Origin: Primulina eburnea
Taxonomy: Eukaryota > Streptophyta > Magnoliopsida > Lamiales > Gesneriaceae
Direction: 5' to 3'
DNA length: 64,000 nucleotides
NCBI RefSeq assembly: GCF_022965805.1
Contig: NW_027331381.1
Location: forward strand, 1 to 64,000
Positions 1-11,879 of this stretch are shown here, piece after piece. The notes under the pieces are model-generated. The model had not been told where the DNA came from. It was given only the letters and a program-made list of their open reading frames with translations, and did not search any database. The first letter of the stretch is position 1. The number at the start of each line of letters is the position of its first letter. A program made the position numbers and the translations under genes.

Positions 1-1866
1 GTATATACTAGGCATGATTAATTGCTTGTGAGTTCGAGGACGAACTCCTGTCTAAGAGGGGGAGAAATGTAAGGCTCGAGAATTATCGGTTGTTATTAAT
101 GTTAGAATTGTAGAGATAAGAATGCAAAATTATGAGATTTTGAGCAACAGGGCCGAAGCCATACCGCACCCGTGGTACAGGAAGGACCGCACCCGCGGTG
201 CATTGACAGAAAAATTGTAAAATTGTGCGAACAGACACCGCACCCACGGTGTTAGCAAGACCGCACCCGCAGTGGTGAGACCGCACCCGCGGCCATGCAA
301 GGACCGCACCCGCGGTCTAAGAATTCCAGAAAATAATATTGCTGCCGAGAGCTCAGCGCACCAGCGCTCTTAAGCTACCGCACCCGCGGTAGTGCGTGTC
401 ATTTGAACAACATGAACACTCATCCCTTTGCATGCAATATGTAATAGGTGTCTTTAATTCCTTATGCATTCAGAACAAGAACCGAGCTCCTTCTCCAAAG
501 AATCCTCAAGCTTCAAGGTAGATTAGAACATTGGTTTTGCAAGATTTAAGCATCCGATTTTGAATCCGAGTGAAGATTCTTGCTCCGTGTATCACAAGCT
601 TCATAAGGGTATACTTTTTACTCAATTGCAACATGGTTCGAAACATATGTGTTGGAGAATTTATGATTTTGTTGAAGATATGTGTTCTTGATAGTATGAG
701 CATGATTTATTCGTTACCGGATCGAAATTTGGAGACCGTATGCTATACGTTTGATTTTCCAGCATGTAATGTATAGAGATTTGGCAGATTTCAGTATAGC
801 TATTATGTTGGATAAGATTTTGACTGATTATGATTGATTGTGATATTGTTGTGTTGAGATTGAGTTGATCGGTATTGCGAGATTACGCTGTTATGCCGTC
901 GAGTTATATCAAAACCGAGAATTGAATTGTATATGTGCTGAATTGAATTGAGAATTGATATTGCATGTCTACATTGCCTTTCAGAGTTGTTATTGTCAGA
1001 CTCGACACTCCGACTTCAAGATCTCGACAGACATTGTGCGACGAAAGGTATAATTCATGTGGTCTTGGGATTGCACAACTCGATTCAGATTTGATACGAG
1101 TTTCCCTAAATCACCTACTAGATTGTTATTACATTGATTATGTAATGTCTTGTTTATTGATTTATATTCGAGTCCTGAGATAGGAGATATTGGCAGATTT
1201 GCCAAAACTAGACGTTTCGGTGTATCGTCGCATAGAAGCAGATTTGCTATATGTGTAGACCTCGATACAGAGTTGACCGAAGTCTAGGAATAAGACGTAC
1301 CGTTGCCCCGAGTGGTTGGGTAGGTGACAGACCGTCTTATTCACACCAGGATCCCTAGATTAGAAACGAGTCGAGTCAAGATTTAAATGTTGAATACAGA
1401 TTTGTATTCTTCTACATGTTTAGATTCACATTCATGTTACTTGATATATGCTATGCTTTTGTACATGATTATGACATTGCATGCATCCATGTTTTATACT
1501 GGGATATGTTCTCACCGGAGTTATCCGGCTGTTGTCGTGTCTGTATGTGTGCATGGCAACAGGTGGGGCAGGATCAGGGTCACGACGAGGAAGAGAGAGT
1601 TGATAGCGTGGAGATCTCGGGCATGGAAGATTCCTAGTGTTTCCTACTAGACTTGTAGCACTTATGTTTGTAGTTGTTATTGAACACTAGTGTATGTTTG
1701 TACGCACAGACTTGTATGTACATTACGTTGTTTAATTTCTATCGAGACATGTGATGCTTTCGTTAATACATTTGAATTAATGTTAAAAGCAAATTTTTGA
1801 CCCACATTTTCGAACAAAGATCCAATTAAATCCCAAAAGAATTGAGTTAGAGCCCGGGTCCCCACA
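1..1866 (+). mobile_element. TE1: 3' end of a Ty3/gypsy element (innermost layer at left edge)
   Basis: Only the right end is in the window. Bases 1-67 are the tail of the internal region with a purine-rich tract (about 54-67), followed by a full LTR at 68-1866. The same tail, tract and LTR start occur at 4645-4659 (TE2) and 50540-50558 (TE9). Directly after the LTR, at 1867, the sequence continues in the middle of another copy's pol with no base lost, as expected if TE1 inserted into TE2 and its left half lies upstream of the window. The expected TSD on this side is CAGTG (1867-1871); its partner cannot be seen. Confidence 0.85.
68..1866 (+). repeat. LTR of TE1 (TGTAAGGCTCGAG family)
   Basis: A 1799-bp LTR starting TGTAAGGCTCGAG and ending GGGTCCCCACA. 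It is the same family as the LTRs at 4659-6499, 43882-45676 and 50558-52352. A cluster of CG-rich palindromic units (consensus ACCGCACCCGCGGT) fills about 161-390. A conserved double stem (CCGG..CCGG, then GTTGTC..GGCAAC) lies at 1513-1561. The small ORFs inside have no recognisable product. Confidence 0.9.
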
Positions 1867-4556
1867 CAGTGTATCTCCTTGTGGTGCTCCAGTACTTTTT
1901 GTTCGAAAGAAAGATGGTTCGATGCGACTGTGTATTGATTACAGACAGTTGAACAAGGCAACAGTGAAGAACAAGTATCCTTTGCCGCGCATCGACGACT
2001 TATTTGATCAGTTACAGGGATCTTCTGTATACTCGAAGATTGATTTGAGATCAGGGTATCATCAGCTCAGAGTTAGAGACGTTGATATACCGAAGACTGC
2101 ATTTCGAACCAGGTATGGGCACTACGAGTTCATTGTTATGCCTTTCGGTTTGACGAATGCACCTGCGGTGTTTATGAGTTTGATGAACCGCATTTTTCAG
2201 AGATATTTAGATGATTTTGTGATTGTGTTTATCGATGATATTTTGGTGTATTCGAAGAGTTTGACTGAGCATGCGGATCACCTGAGGATTGTATTGAAGA
2301 CTTTGAGAAATGAGCAGTTGTATGCCAAACTGTCCAAGTGTGAATTCTGGCTGCGACAGGTTGTCTTCTTGGGGCATATTATACCTGGAGAGGGTATTGC
2401 GGTAGATCCGAGTAAAGTTGAGGCTGTGATCAGTTGGCCGAGACCGACTTCTGTGCCAGAGAAACGCAGTTTCATGGGTCTAGCCGGGTATTATCGTCGT
2501 TTTATACGAGATTTCTCCAGTATAGCGAAGCCTATCACTCAGTTGACCCAGAAGAATATGCCATTTGTGTGGTCCGAGGATTGTGAAGCCAGTTTTGTAG
2601 AGTTGAAGAAGAGGCTGACTAGTGCGCCTGTCTTGACGATTCCTTCAGGTACAGGTGAGTTCGTTGTATACTGTGATGCATCTCACAGAGGGCTAGGATG
2701 TATTCTTATGCAGTGAGGACACGTGATAGCATACGCCTCTAGACAGCTGAAGCCACACGAGACCCGCTATCCGATTCATGATCTTGAATTGGCGGCGATT
2801 GTCTTTGCCTTGAGGATCTGGCGTCATTATCTGTATGGCGAGAAATTTGAGATCTATTCCGATCATAAAAGCCTGAAGTATCTCTTTTCTCAGTCAGAGT
2901 TGAACATGAGGCAGCGACAATGGCTTGATCTGCTGAAAGATTTTGATTGCGAGATCAAATACCATCCAGGGAAGTCGAATGCAGCGGCAGACGCCTTGAG
3001 TCGAAAGGTATGTGCTCTTTCCTTGTCGACTGTAGGTGTATCGAATTTAGTAGAGGATTGTTGCTTGTCTGGGTTGACATTTGATACAGAGAGTAGACCG
3101 TTGCAACTTGCTACGATTCAGATTGAGCCAGACTTGATTATGAGGACCAAAGATGCGCAGAGAACCGATCCGAGTGTGCAGAGATCGATTGATATGGTCA
3201 GAGCTGGACATATCTCAGAATATCAGGTCAGAGATTCTGTTCTGTATGTGAATAACCGTGTAGTGGTGCCAGATGTTTCAGATTTGAGACGACAGATTAT
3301 GTCAAAGGCACATTGTAGTCGGTTCAGCATTCATCCTGGTGGCAGGAAAATGTACAATGACTTGAAGACACAGTTCTGGTGGAAGCAGATGAAGACTGAT
3401 ATTGCTAAATTTGTGTCTAAGTGTCTGAATTGCCAGCAGGTGAAGGCAGAAAGAAAGAAGCCCAGAGGTTTACTTCACAGTTTGTCTGTTCCTGAATGGA
3501 AATGGGACCACATTTCCATGGATTTCGTGACGAAGTTACCTCGATCATCCCGGGGTTGTGATTCGATTTGGGTCAACATTGATAGACTGACCAAATCAGC
3601 TTGCTTCATTCTGTACAGAATGACCTATCGCCACGATCAGATGGCAGAGTTATATGTCAGAGAGGTCGTCAGATTGCATGGTGTGCCGAAGTAGATCGTA
3701 TCAGATCGTGATCCACAATTTACTTCTCATTTTTGGCACAGCTTGCAGCAAGCTTTGGGTACGACTTTACACCTGAGCACTGCTTATCATCCCCAGACAG
3801 ACGGACAGTCAGAGCGGACTATCCAGACTTTAGAGGACATGCTGAGAGCTGTAGTACTAGATTTTGGTACTAGTTGGCAAGATTCATTACCGTTGTGTGA
3901 GTTTTCATACAACAACAGCTACCAGACTAGCATTGAGATGGCACTGTTCGAAGCTTTATACGGAAAGAAGTGCAGATCTCCGTTGTACTGGGATGATATC
4001 TCTGAGGTACCAGAGTTGGGGCCTGATATGATTCGTGAGATGACCGAGAAAGTAAAGATCATTCAGAAGAGAATGAAGACAGCACAGGATAGACAAGCAA
4101 AGTACGCCAATGTCAGACGCAGACCGTTGGTATTTGAGCAGGGAGAGAGTATTTTTGAAAATTTCACCTTTCAGAGGCGTTGTCAGACTTGGCAAGCGTG
4201 GAAAATTGTCTCCTAGATACGTCGGTCCGTATGAGATCCTTGAGAAGATTGGCGATCGAGCTTACAGACTTGCTCTTCCTCCTTCATTATCTGGCATTCA
4301 CGATGTTTTTCACGTGTCGATGTTGCGCAGATATATGCCAGATGATTCTCATGTCATTCATCTTGACGAAGCCGAGTTAGATCATACTCTGAGCTATGTG
4401 GAAAGACCGATACAGATTCTTGATCGGAAGGAGAAACAGCTTAGAACCAAGACCATTCCACTTGTAAAGGTGCAATGGAGTCGTCATGGCATCGAGGAAG
4501 CAACTTGGGAGACAGAATCTGATATGAGACAGCGACATCCCGAGCTATTCATATGA
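1867..4556 (+). pseudogene. TE2 pol fragment: RT (C-terminal part), RNase H, integrase, chromodomain-like tail
   Basis: The translation begins inside RT ([10 protein letters not shown], where other copies have SPWGAP) and runs through the catalytic FIDD box (about 2228-2241), RNase H ([10 protein letters not shown], then [10 protein letters not shown]), the integrase zinc-finger region ([19 protein letters not shown]), the integrase core ([17 protein letters not shown]) and the C-terminal [13 protein letters not shown] segment resembling a chromodomain. It is broken by a TGA at 2714-2716, a TAG at 3692-3694 and a 2-base loss near 4145. It is the closest relative of the TE9 pol in this window. 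It is non-functional, and its loss of gag and protease reflects the TE1 insertion point. Confidence 0.9.
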
Positions 4557-4658
4557 TGTGAGTTTTCCTTTCAGTTTTTATTGTACTGTTTTGTATACAA
4601 TTGCATGAGTAATTGCTTGCGAGTTCGAGGACGAACTCCTGTCTATGAGGGGGAGAAA

Positions 4659-6499
4659 TGTAAGGCTCGAGAATTTTCAACTGGCATTGATGTTAGACGT
4701 GTAAAGGTAAGAATGCATGACATTTAAATCAAAATTGTGAAGCTAGGCCGAAGCCACACCGCACCCGCGGTACAGGAAGGACCGCACCCGCGGTGCATTG
4801 ACAGAAAATTGGTGAATTTGTGCGAAGCAAGACCGCACCCGTGGTGCTAGCAAGACCGCACCCGCGGTGGTGCGACCGCACCCGTGGTCATGCAAGGACC
4901 GCACCGCGGTCCGAGAATTTCAGAAAATGCAAGGGCTGCCGTGAGCACAGCGCACCCGCGTTGCTAGTGTACCGCACCCGCGGTCGTGCGTGTCAAATGA
5001 AAAATAAACCACTTGTTCCTTGTCATGCATATATGATATGTGTCTTCTTTCCCCTCCATTTCAGAAACCTCAGAACCGAGAGCATGCAAGGGAGAGTTTC
5101 CATTCCTCTTGATTTTAAACTTGTGGTTTTGAAGAATTTAGCCATCTGATTTTAGATACGACTTCGGTTTTGAATTCCTCTCATCATTTGCTATTCAAGG
5201 ATGTAAGTTTCAGTTATTTCCAGCATGTTTCGGTAGTTATGTGTTGGAAAAATTCAGATTTGAGCTTTAGATTATGTTCTTGATATGTTGAACTTGATAT
5301 ATTCGCTACCGGATCGAATTACGAATGTCGTATGCTATTATTTCGAATTCCAGCATGTATATTGAGTTGAGATGGGATAATTTCAGTATGATATTGTGTC
5401 TTGATAAGGTTATTGAGTTGAGATGGGATAATTTCAGTATGATATTGTGTCTTGATAAGGTTACGAATGGCACATATTACGTAGTGTTATTGAGTTATCG
5501 GTATCGCGAGACTACACCGTTATGCCGTCGAATTGTATCAAAACCGAATATTGAATTGTATATGTGCTGAGTTGAATTGGGAATTGATATGGTATGTCTA
5601 CATTGTCTTTCAGAGTTGTTATTGTCAGACTCGACATTCCGACTTCAAGATCTCGACAGACATTGTGCGACGAAAGGTATAATTCATGTGGTCACGGGAT
5701 TGCACAACTCGATTCAGTTTTGATACGAGTTTCCCTAATCACATACTAGACTATTATTATTACATTTGATTATGTAATGTCTTGTTTATTGATTTATATT
5801 CGAGTCCTGAGATAGGAGATATTGGCAGATCGGCCAAAAAACTAGACGTTTCGGTGTATCGTCGCATAGTAGTAGATTTACTCTATGTGTAGACCCTCGA
5901 TACAGAGTTGACCGAAGTCTAGGAATAAGACGTACCGTTACCCCGAGTGGCTGGGTAGGTGACAGATCATCTTATTCACACCGGGATCCCTAGATTAGAA
6001 ATGAATCGAGTCAAGAACTAGATGTGAATACAGATTTGTATTCCTTTGCATGTTTTAGATTTTAATTCATGTTATTCGATTTATGCTATGCTTTTGTACA
6101 TGATTTATTACATTGCATGCATACATGTTTTATACTGGGATATGTTCTCACCGGAGTTATCCGGCTGTTGTCGTGTCTGTATGTGTGCATGGCAACAGGT
6201 GGGGCAGGATCAGGGTCACGACGAGGAAGAGAGAGTTGATAGCGTGGTGATGCCGGGTGTAGCAGCAGATTACTAGTAGTTTCTGTTTAGATTTGAACTA
6301 CTTGTATTTGAGATTCGAACATTAGTTGGATGTTTGTACTAAACAGATTTGGATGTACATTTGGTTTGTTGTATGATATAGAATCAACTTATGTTTTAGT
6401 TTACATGTGATTTAATGTAAAAGCGAAAAATTGACCCGTATTTATAATAAAGATCCAGTTAATCCCAATTAGATTCGAATTAGAACCCGGGTCCCCACA
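4659..6499 (+). repeat. 3' LTR of TE2
   Basis: An 1841-bp LTR (TGTAAGGCTCGAG...GTCCCCACA), preceded by the purine tract ATGAGGGGGAGAAA. The palindromic cassette of ACCGCACCCGCGGT units lies at about 4759-4985. It differs from the other family members by an exact internal 51-bp duplication at 5361-5462. Confidence 0.9.
5361..5462 (+). repeat. 51-bp tandem duplication inside the TE2 LTR
   Basis: Two adjacent identical 51-bp units, 5361-5411 and 5412-5462, each starting ATTGAGTTGAGATGGG. The other LTRs of this family in the window do not show the doubling, so it arose after this copy inserted or in its recent parent. Confidence 0.9.
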
Positions 6500-8502
6500 G
6501 ACTGACCAGTGCGCCTGTGTTGACGATTCTTTCAGGCACTGGTGGATTTGTCGTTTATTGTGATGCATCTCATCGAGGATTGGGTTGTGTGTTGATGCAG
6601 CGGGGGCATGTGATTGCTTATGCCTCGAGACAGCTGAAACCCCATGAAACTCGTTACCCAATTCATGATCTTGAATTGGCAGCCATAGTCTGTGCATTGA
6701 AAATATGGCGACATTATCTGTACGATGAGAAATTTGAAATCTATTCTGATCATAAAAGCTTGAAATATTTGTTTTCCCAATCAGAGTTTAACATGAGACA
6801 GCGAAGATGGCTGGATTTATTGAAAGACTTTGATTGTGAGATTAAATACTATCCAGGGAAATCCAATGCAGCAGCAGATGCACTGAGTCGAAAGGTATGT
6901 GCACTATCCTTATCGACTATTGGTGTTTCGAATTTGATTGAAGACTGCTGTTTGTCTGGATTAGTATTTGAGACAGATCGGAGACCAATAAGATTATATA
7001 CTATTCAAGCTGAACCAGAGCTGATTTTGAGAATTAAAGCAGCTCAGAAAGGTGATCAGAATATACAGAAGTCGATTGCCATGGTTAAAGCGGGACATCG
7101 ATCGGAATATCAGGTGAAAAATGGCATTTTGTATGTGAATAATCGTCTGGTTGTGCCGAATGTTTCGGATTTGAGATAACGAATACTGTCAGAAGCGCAC
7201 AACAGTCGTTTTAGCATTCATCCTGGTGGCAGGAAAATGTATAATGATTTAAAGACACAGTATTGGTGGAAACAAATGAAATCTGATGTGACCGAATTTG
7301 TAGCCAAGTGTCTGAATTGCCAACAGGTGAAAGCTGAGAGGAAGAAACCAGGAGGATTGTTACAGAGTTTGTCCATTCCTGAATGGAAATGGGATTACAT
7401 TTTCATGGATTTTGTGACGCAATTACCAAGATCCTCCAGAGATTGTGATGCGATTTGGGTCGTGATTGATCGATTGACCAAATCTGCATATTTTATTCCA
7501 TACAAAATGACATAAAGATACGATCAGATGGCCGATATTTATGTCAAAGAAGTTGTTAGGCTGCATGGAGTGCCGAAATCGATTGTTTCAGACCGTGATC
7601 CTCGGTTTACCTCGCACTTCTGGCAGAGTTTACAACAAGCTCTAGGTACAAAGTTACATCTAAGTACCGCATATCATCCACAGACTGACGGACAGTCAGA
7701 GCGTACAATCCAGACATTGGAAGATATGCTGAGAGCCATAGTACTTGATTTTAGCACTAGTTGGTAAGATGCATTGCCTCTTTGTGAATTTTCGTACAAC
7801 AATAGCTATCAGACGAGTATTTTAATGGCACCATTTGAAGCGTTGTACGGAAAGAAGTGTAGATCCCCTCTTTATAGGGATGATATCTCTGAAGTTCCTG
7901 ACACTGGACCTGAGATGATCAGAGATATGACCGAGAAAGTGAAATTGATTCAGAGGAAAATGAAGGCAGCTCAAGACCGACAAGCCAAATATGCCAACCT
8001 CAGACTACGACCGTTGGTATTCGAGGTATGAGATCGAGTATTCTTGAAAATTTCGCCTTTCAGAGGAGTTGTCAGATTTGGCAAGAAAGAGAAACTGTCT
8101 CCACGATATGTTGGTCCTTATGAAATTCTAGAAAAGATAGGAGATCGTGCCTATCGCCTCGCCTTGCCGCCTTCATTATCTGGAATACATGATGTTTTTC
8201 ATGTCTCGATGTTGAGGAAGTATCTCCCTGATGATTCTCACGTGATTCAACCAGACGAGACTGAGCTGGATGAGACATTGAGTTATCTCGAGAAACCGAT
8301 CCGGATTATCGATCATAAAGAAAAACAGCTCAGAACGAAGATGATTCCGTTGGTGAAATTACAATGGACTCGTCATGGTGTTGAAGAAGCTACTTGGGAG
8401 ACTGAATCTGATATGAGACAAGAATTCCCAGCATTATTTTACAGATGTAAATCCTTATTACATTTCTTATACAGTTGCTGTATATACTCCTTAGTGATAT
8501 GA
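6500..8502 (+). pseudogene. TE3 pol fragment: RNase H, integrase, chromodomain-like tail
   Basis: Starts just before the RNase H catalytic region ([15 protein letters not shown]) and continues through [11 protein letters not shown], the integrase zinc-finger region ([21 protein letters not shown]), the D,D-35-E core ([32 protein letters not shown]) and [13 protein letters not shown]. All of it stays in one frame. It is interrupted by stops at 7177-7179, 7513-7515, 7765-7767 and 8029-8031, at least two of them CAA-to-TAA transitions, as expected from decay of methylated DNA. The normal stop after PALF is also lost, extending the frame to 8502. Confidence 0.9.
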
Positions 8503-8552
8503 TTAATTGCCTGTGATTTCGAGGACTAAATCGTATCTTAGGGGGGGAAAAA

Positions 8553-8909
8553 TGTAATGTCCGGAAATTTAATCCTAGTAATCGGTAATTGTTGATTTAT
8601 AATTGATATGATTATGAAAGGATTAATCGGGACATGAAATAAGATGTTATGTGAAGGGTGCGAATTGTTGGACAGAACAAGTGGCGCCCGAGCGGTAAGA
8701 AATGACCGCTCGAGCGCCAAAGTTCAATAACAACACATCTTGGACAGAAGGTGTGGCGCCCGGGCGGTATTTTTTAACCGCCCGAGCGCCAATGTGTAAT
8801 CCCGAAGGAGCTTGGACAGAACATGCCGCGCTCGAGCGGTAGTTTAGCACCGCTCGAGCGCCGCCTGAAATGAATGAAATTCTGGAGAAGACACGTAGTG
8901 ACTTGCATG

Positions 8910-8985
<76 letters not shown>

Positions 8986-9776
8986 GCATTCAGTTTCGAA
9001 GGAAACCAAGAGGAAAAGGGAAAAACGAAACCCATTTTACGACTTTGATTTTAGAATTTGATTTACGAGAAATCCGTCCGTTTGATTTGAAATCCGACTT
9101 CGATACCGAGTTCCTATCGACGTAGGCTACAACTGGACGTAAGTTTTACTACGTTTTGACATGCTTTGAAATTATGCTATTGTCAGAATTGAATAGGATT
9201 CAGATATGATGTTCTTGATATGTTAGACATCGTAGAAGCGAAGTCAGATTAAGAAACAGACTGATTATGGAATTGTTATGAATTTTTAGGGTATATTGAT
9301 TTATACCAGACAAATATGAATTGTGATTGGGATTACGGATTGTATCGGATCTGAGTTATGATTTGTAATTGATGTCTGTTGATCTGGTATTGACGGGGAT
9401 ACTTAGATTGTACCGTTATGCCGTTGATTTTGAATTAAATCAAGATTGATTAGATTGATATTGATTTGAAAGGTATACTGATATGAGATTATTGGTATTG
9501 TCATTGCCAGACAGACTGTGAATTCAGGATTTCGACTGAGCCAGAAACCGACGAAAGAAGGGTACAAGTCAATGTGGTATTGGGAGATCGACTTGAGTCG
9601 GTTTAGACTTGAGTTTCCCTAAATCACAAACTTTATTTTATTGCATTGATATTGCATTGATTTGATTGATATACTTGTTCTCTTGATTATAGATAGCAGG
9701 TATTAGACGAGTAGTCTTATGACAGAAGTGCCTGATAGTGGTGGGATCACCATGGGCACATTGCACGATGTCATGA
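8553..9776 (+). repeat. TE3 3' LTR, left segment (to the TE4 insertion)
   Basis: Starts TGTAATGTCCGGAAATTTAA after a purine tract (GGGGGGGAAAAA). It holds three long CG-rich hairpins (8682-8719, 8754-8791 and about 8825-8862; arms such as GGCGCCCGAGCGGT against ACCGCTCGAGCGCC) and a TA microsatellite at 8912-8981. It breaks off at 9776. Bases 9772-9776 (CATGA) are the left TSD copy of TE4. Confidence 0.9.
8912..8981. repeat. (TA)n microsatellite in the TE3 LTR
   Basis: About 70 bp of uninterrupted AT alternation directly downstream of the palindromic cassette. The homologous place in other LTRs of this lineage also holds TA repeats of different lengths (26773-26787, 27526-27549, 42048-42091, 59101-59173). 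The position would suit a TATA element of the LTR promoter, which is an inference. Confidence 0.95.
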
Positions 9777-10566
9777 TGATGTGAATCTGGCCGGGCATGG
9801 TGTTCAAATTATTGATAAGTAAGGGAGAAGGGCTCGTGATTCATGGGAGCACGTTGGAAAGCCGAAGGAACATTATTCATGCATTATTTTGAAGAACCGA
9901 GGCTACACGAGCCCGAGCACGGACCAGTACACGGGGTCCGTGTCCATTACACTTGAGGAAGAGAAATCCCGAGCCTACACGGACCCGAGCACGGACCTGT
10001 ACACGGGGTCCGTGTCTACTACTTTCGAGACATGAAAATTACAGTGCCTACACGGACCCCCTTCTGGACCTCTACACGGGGTCCGTGTCTTTTAGTTTGC
10101 TGCGAGAATATTTTCCTATTTTAGAGTTTTAATTGTTTAGGTAACTAGATTTTCATATCTCTTTGATTGGGCATCAATATATAGTCAAATTTTATTCATT
10201 GTAAAGACAATTGATTATTATTCATCTTTTATGATATTGAGAATTCTCTCAACACAAGCTTAAGTTTCGTTATAACTTTTGCGTTGTATCAAATCAAACT
10301 TATCAAAAGATTAATCTTTTGTGGCGTTTGTCGATCGATTTTCACGAGGGTTGTCAAGGGCGGGTTCTTTGGAGGTTCTCTTGAAACGCGATTGTTTCTC
10401 TCGTTGAGTAATTGTTGCTAGACCGCGTGATCTAGAGGCGATTATCACACATAACCATTACTTGTTTCAAAGATCGGGAAAACACACGAGTCTTGTTATC
10501 GTAATTGAATAGAGGGTGCGATTGTTTAATCGTGTTTGCTATTTATTCGTGTCGAGATTCACGTCA
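9777..10566 (+). repeat. 5' LTR of TE4
   Basis: A 790-bp LTR. Its palindromic cassette at about 9901-10091 has ACACGGACCC arms paired with GGGTCCGTGT. A TATATA box (10178-10183) lies about 90 bp downstream. It differs from the right LTR at roughly fifteen positions by eye, several of them inside the cassette. Confidence 0.93.
10178..10183 (+). promoter_or_regulatory. Candidate TATA box of the TE4 LTR promoter
   Basis: TATATA within ATCAATATATAGTC, in an AT-rich stretch downstream of the CG-rich palindromes. The same box is in the right LTR at 23525-23530. The transcription start was not determined. Confidence 0.5.
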
Positions 10567-10568
10567 TT

Positions 10569-10582
10569 TGGTATCAGAGCCA
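10569..10582 (+). other. Primer-binding site of TE4 (initiator Met tRNA)
   Basis: TGGTATCAGAGCCA lies two bases after the LTR end. It is complementary to the 3' end of plant initiator methionine tRNA, the usual primer for plant LTR elements. Confidence 0.85.
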
Positions 10583-10620
10583 GGTTTATTGAATTCAAGT
10601 AGTATAAAAAAAAAAAAATC

Positions 10621-11035
10621 ACGATTTCTGTTCATCCACGGAAGTACTGTTCATCGACGGAATCACTATTCCTTGACGGAAGTACTATTCATCGACGGAA
10701 TCACTATTCATCTACGGAAGCACTATTCATCGACGGAAGCTATTCTTTGACGGAAATACTATTCATCCGACAGAAATACTATTTATTGACGGAAATACTA
10801 TTCATCCGACAGAACGACTATTTATTGACGGAAATACTGTTCTTCACCGGATTTACTATTCACTCCGGAGTTACTGTTCACGACGGTACTCTTCTTGGCG
10901 GAATTTACTATTCATCGAGTCGGAATTACTGTTCACAGAGACGGAATTACTATTCACGCGGATTTACTGTTCATTATCCGGAATTACTGTTCATTTCGGA
11001 TTTACTGTTCACGGTACTGTAGCGTACTGTTCACC
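10621..11035 (+). repeat. Degenerate short tandem repeats in the TE4 leader
   Basis: Roughly 20 imperfect repeats of an approximately 18-bp unit near ACTGTTCATCGACGGAAT fill the leader between the primer-binding site and gag. The core ACTRTTCA is kept while the second half drifts. Small ORFs across this region follow the repeat and are unlikely to be genes. A packaging or translation-control role is possible but unproven. Confidence 0.8.
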
Positions 11036-11071
11036 CGAAAAAAAAATTTTTTAAAAAAAAAGGGGTGCAAT

Positions 11072-11879
11072 ATGCTTGATAGTGAGTTTCAGTCATTGCG
11101 GGTAGAATTTGGAAAAAGAATGGAGGAAAAATTTAAACATATGCGTGAAAAGTATGGGCGAGTGGATGAGATTGGAAGGATGGGTAAAGAGGAGTTTAAG
11201 CCTCAACGAAAAAAATATCGGAGGTGTGAAGAAGAGGAGATGTATGATATGCATATTGATGAGAATAGGCGAGGTAGTAGAGTTGGAGGAGATACGTTGT
11301 TGAACATGGATCGTTATAGGAGATTTGATGAGGATAAGGGGTATAGAAGCCGGGAAGGGTATAGACTGAGTGGTACGAAGATGACAATTCCATTTTTCAG
11401 TGGGGAAGCCGATCCAAAGGTGTACCTTGAGTGGGAAGAGAGAATGGAGTGTGTATTTGAGAGACGGGATGATTATACTGAAGCAATGAAGGTAAGACGA
11501 GCTTGCAGTGAGTTTACCGACTATGCTACGACTTGGTGGGATAAGTTAGTATTGCGTAGGAGACGATGTTGGGATGACCCTATAGTTACGTGGGATGAGA
11601 TGAAAAGGGTGATGAGGAAGCAATTTGCTCCAAAACACATTAATATGAGAGGTGGTAGGAGAGATGTGAATAGGGAGTCCTTGACATCCACTTGGCGGAG
11701 GAGCTTGGGAGAGAAAATCAGTGATACGCCAAAGAAGGAGTCGAGACGTGAAGCTAGCAAATATGAATATCAAGGTACATCTAAAATTTCAAATATTAGT
11801 ACTTGTGATATTCAATGTGTTTGGTGTCTAGAGTTTGGACATCATATTAGCCAATGTCCAATTGAGGATATGAAGGTAG
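11072..11879 (+). CDS. TE4 gag-like protein, first part (to the TE5 insertion)
   Basis: The frame opens at ATG 11072 (MLDSEFQSLR). I prefer this start over the in-frame ATG at 10895, which lies in the leader repeats. It has an Arg/Lys/Glu-rich N terminus, then a capsid-type gag core (IPFFSGEADPKVYLEWEERM, then FTDYATTWWDKL and TWDEMKRVMRKQF), and a CCHC zinc knuckle CVWCLEFGHHISQC (CX2CX4HX4C) near 11816-11860. Gag proteins form the particle and bind the RNA. The frame is cut by TE5 at 11880 and continues in phase at 21701. Together the halves give about 581 codons without an internal stop, so the frame was open when TE5 arrived. Confidence 0.85.

Larger units (their letters stand above)
1867..6499 (+). 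mobile_element. TE2: right part of a Ty3/gypsy element, split by TE1
   Basis: Contains pol from the middle of RT onward (1867-4556), a purine tract (about 4645-4658) and the 3' LTR (4659-6499). gag, protease and the 5' LTR are missing here and should lie upstream of the window if the nested model is right. At 6500 the sequence passes straight into the pol of TE3, so TE2 in turn sits inside TE3; the expected TSD is GACTG (6500-6504). An alternative is an internal deletion that joined an LTR to mid-pol, but the clean LTR ends favour nesting. Confidence 0.8.

Noticed and set aside
160..390. Regularly spaced ACCGCACCCGCGGT units as a CRISPR-like array
   Set aside because: Units are 14 bp and degenerate, spacers are not unique sequences of constant length, and the array recurs in every LTR of a plant retrotransposon.
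8647..9125. ORFs encoding runs of Ile-Tyr across 8912-8981 (also near 27540, 42070 and 59140)
   Set aside because: They are the translation of TA microsatellites on both strands, with no conserved coding start or domain.
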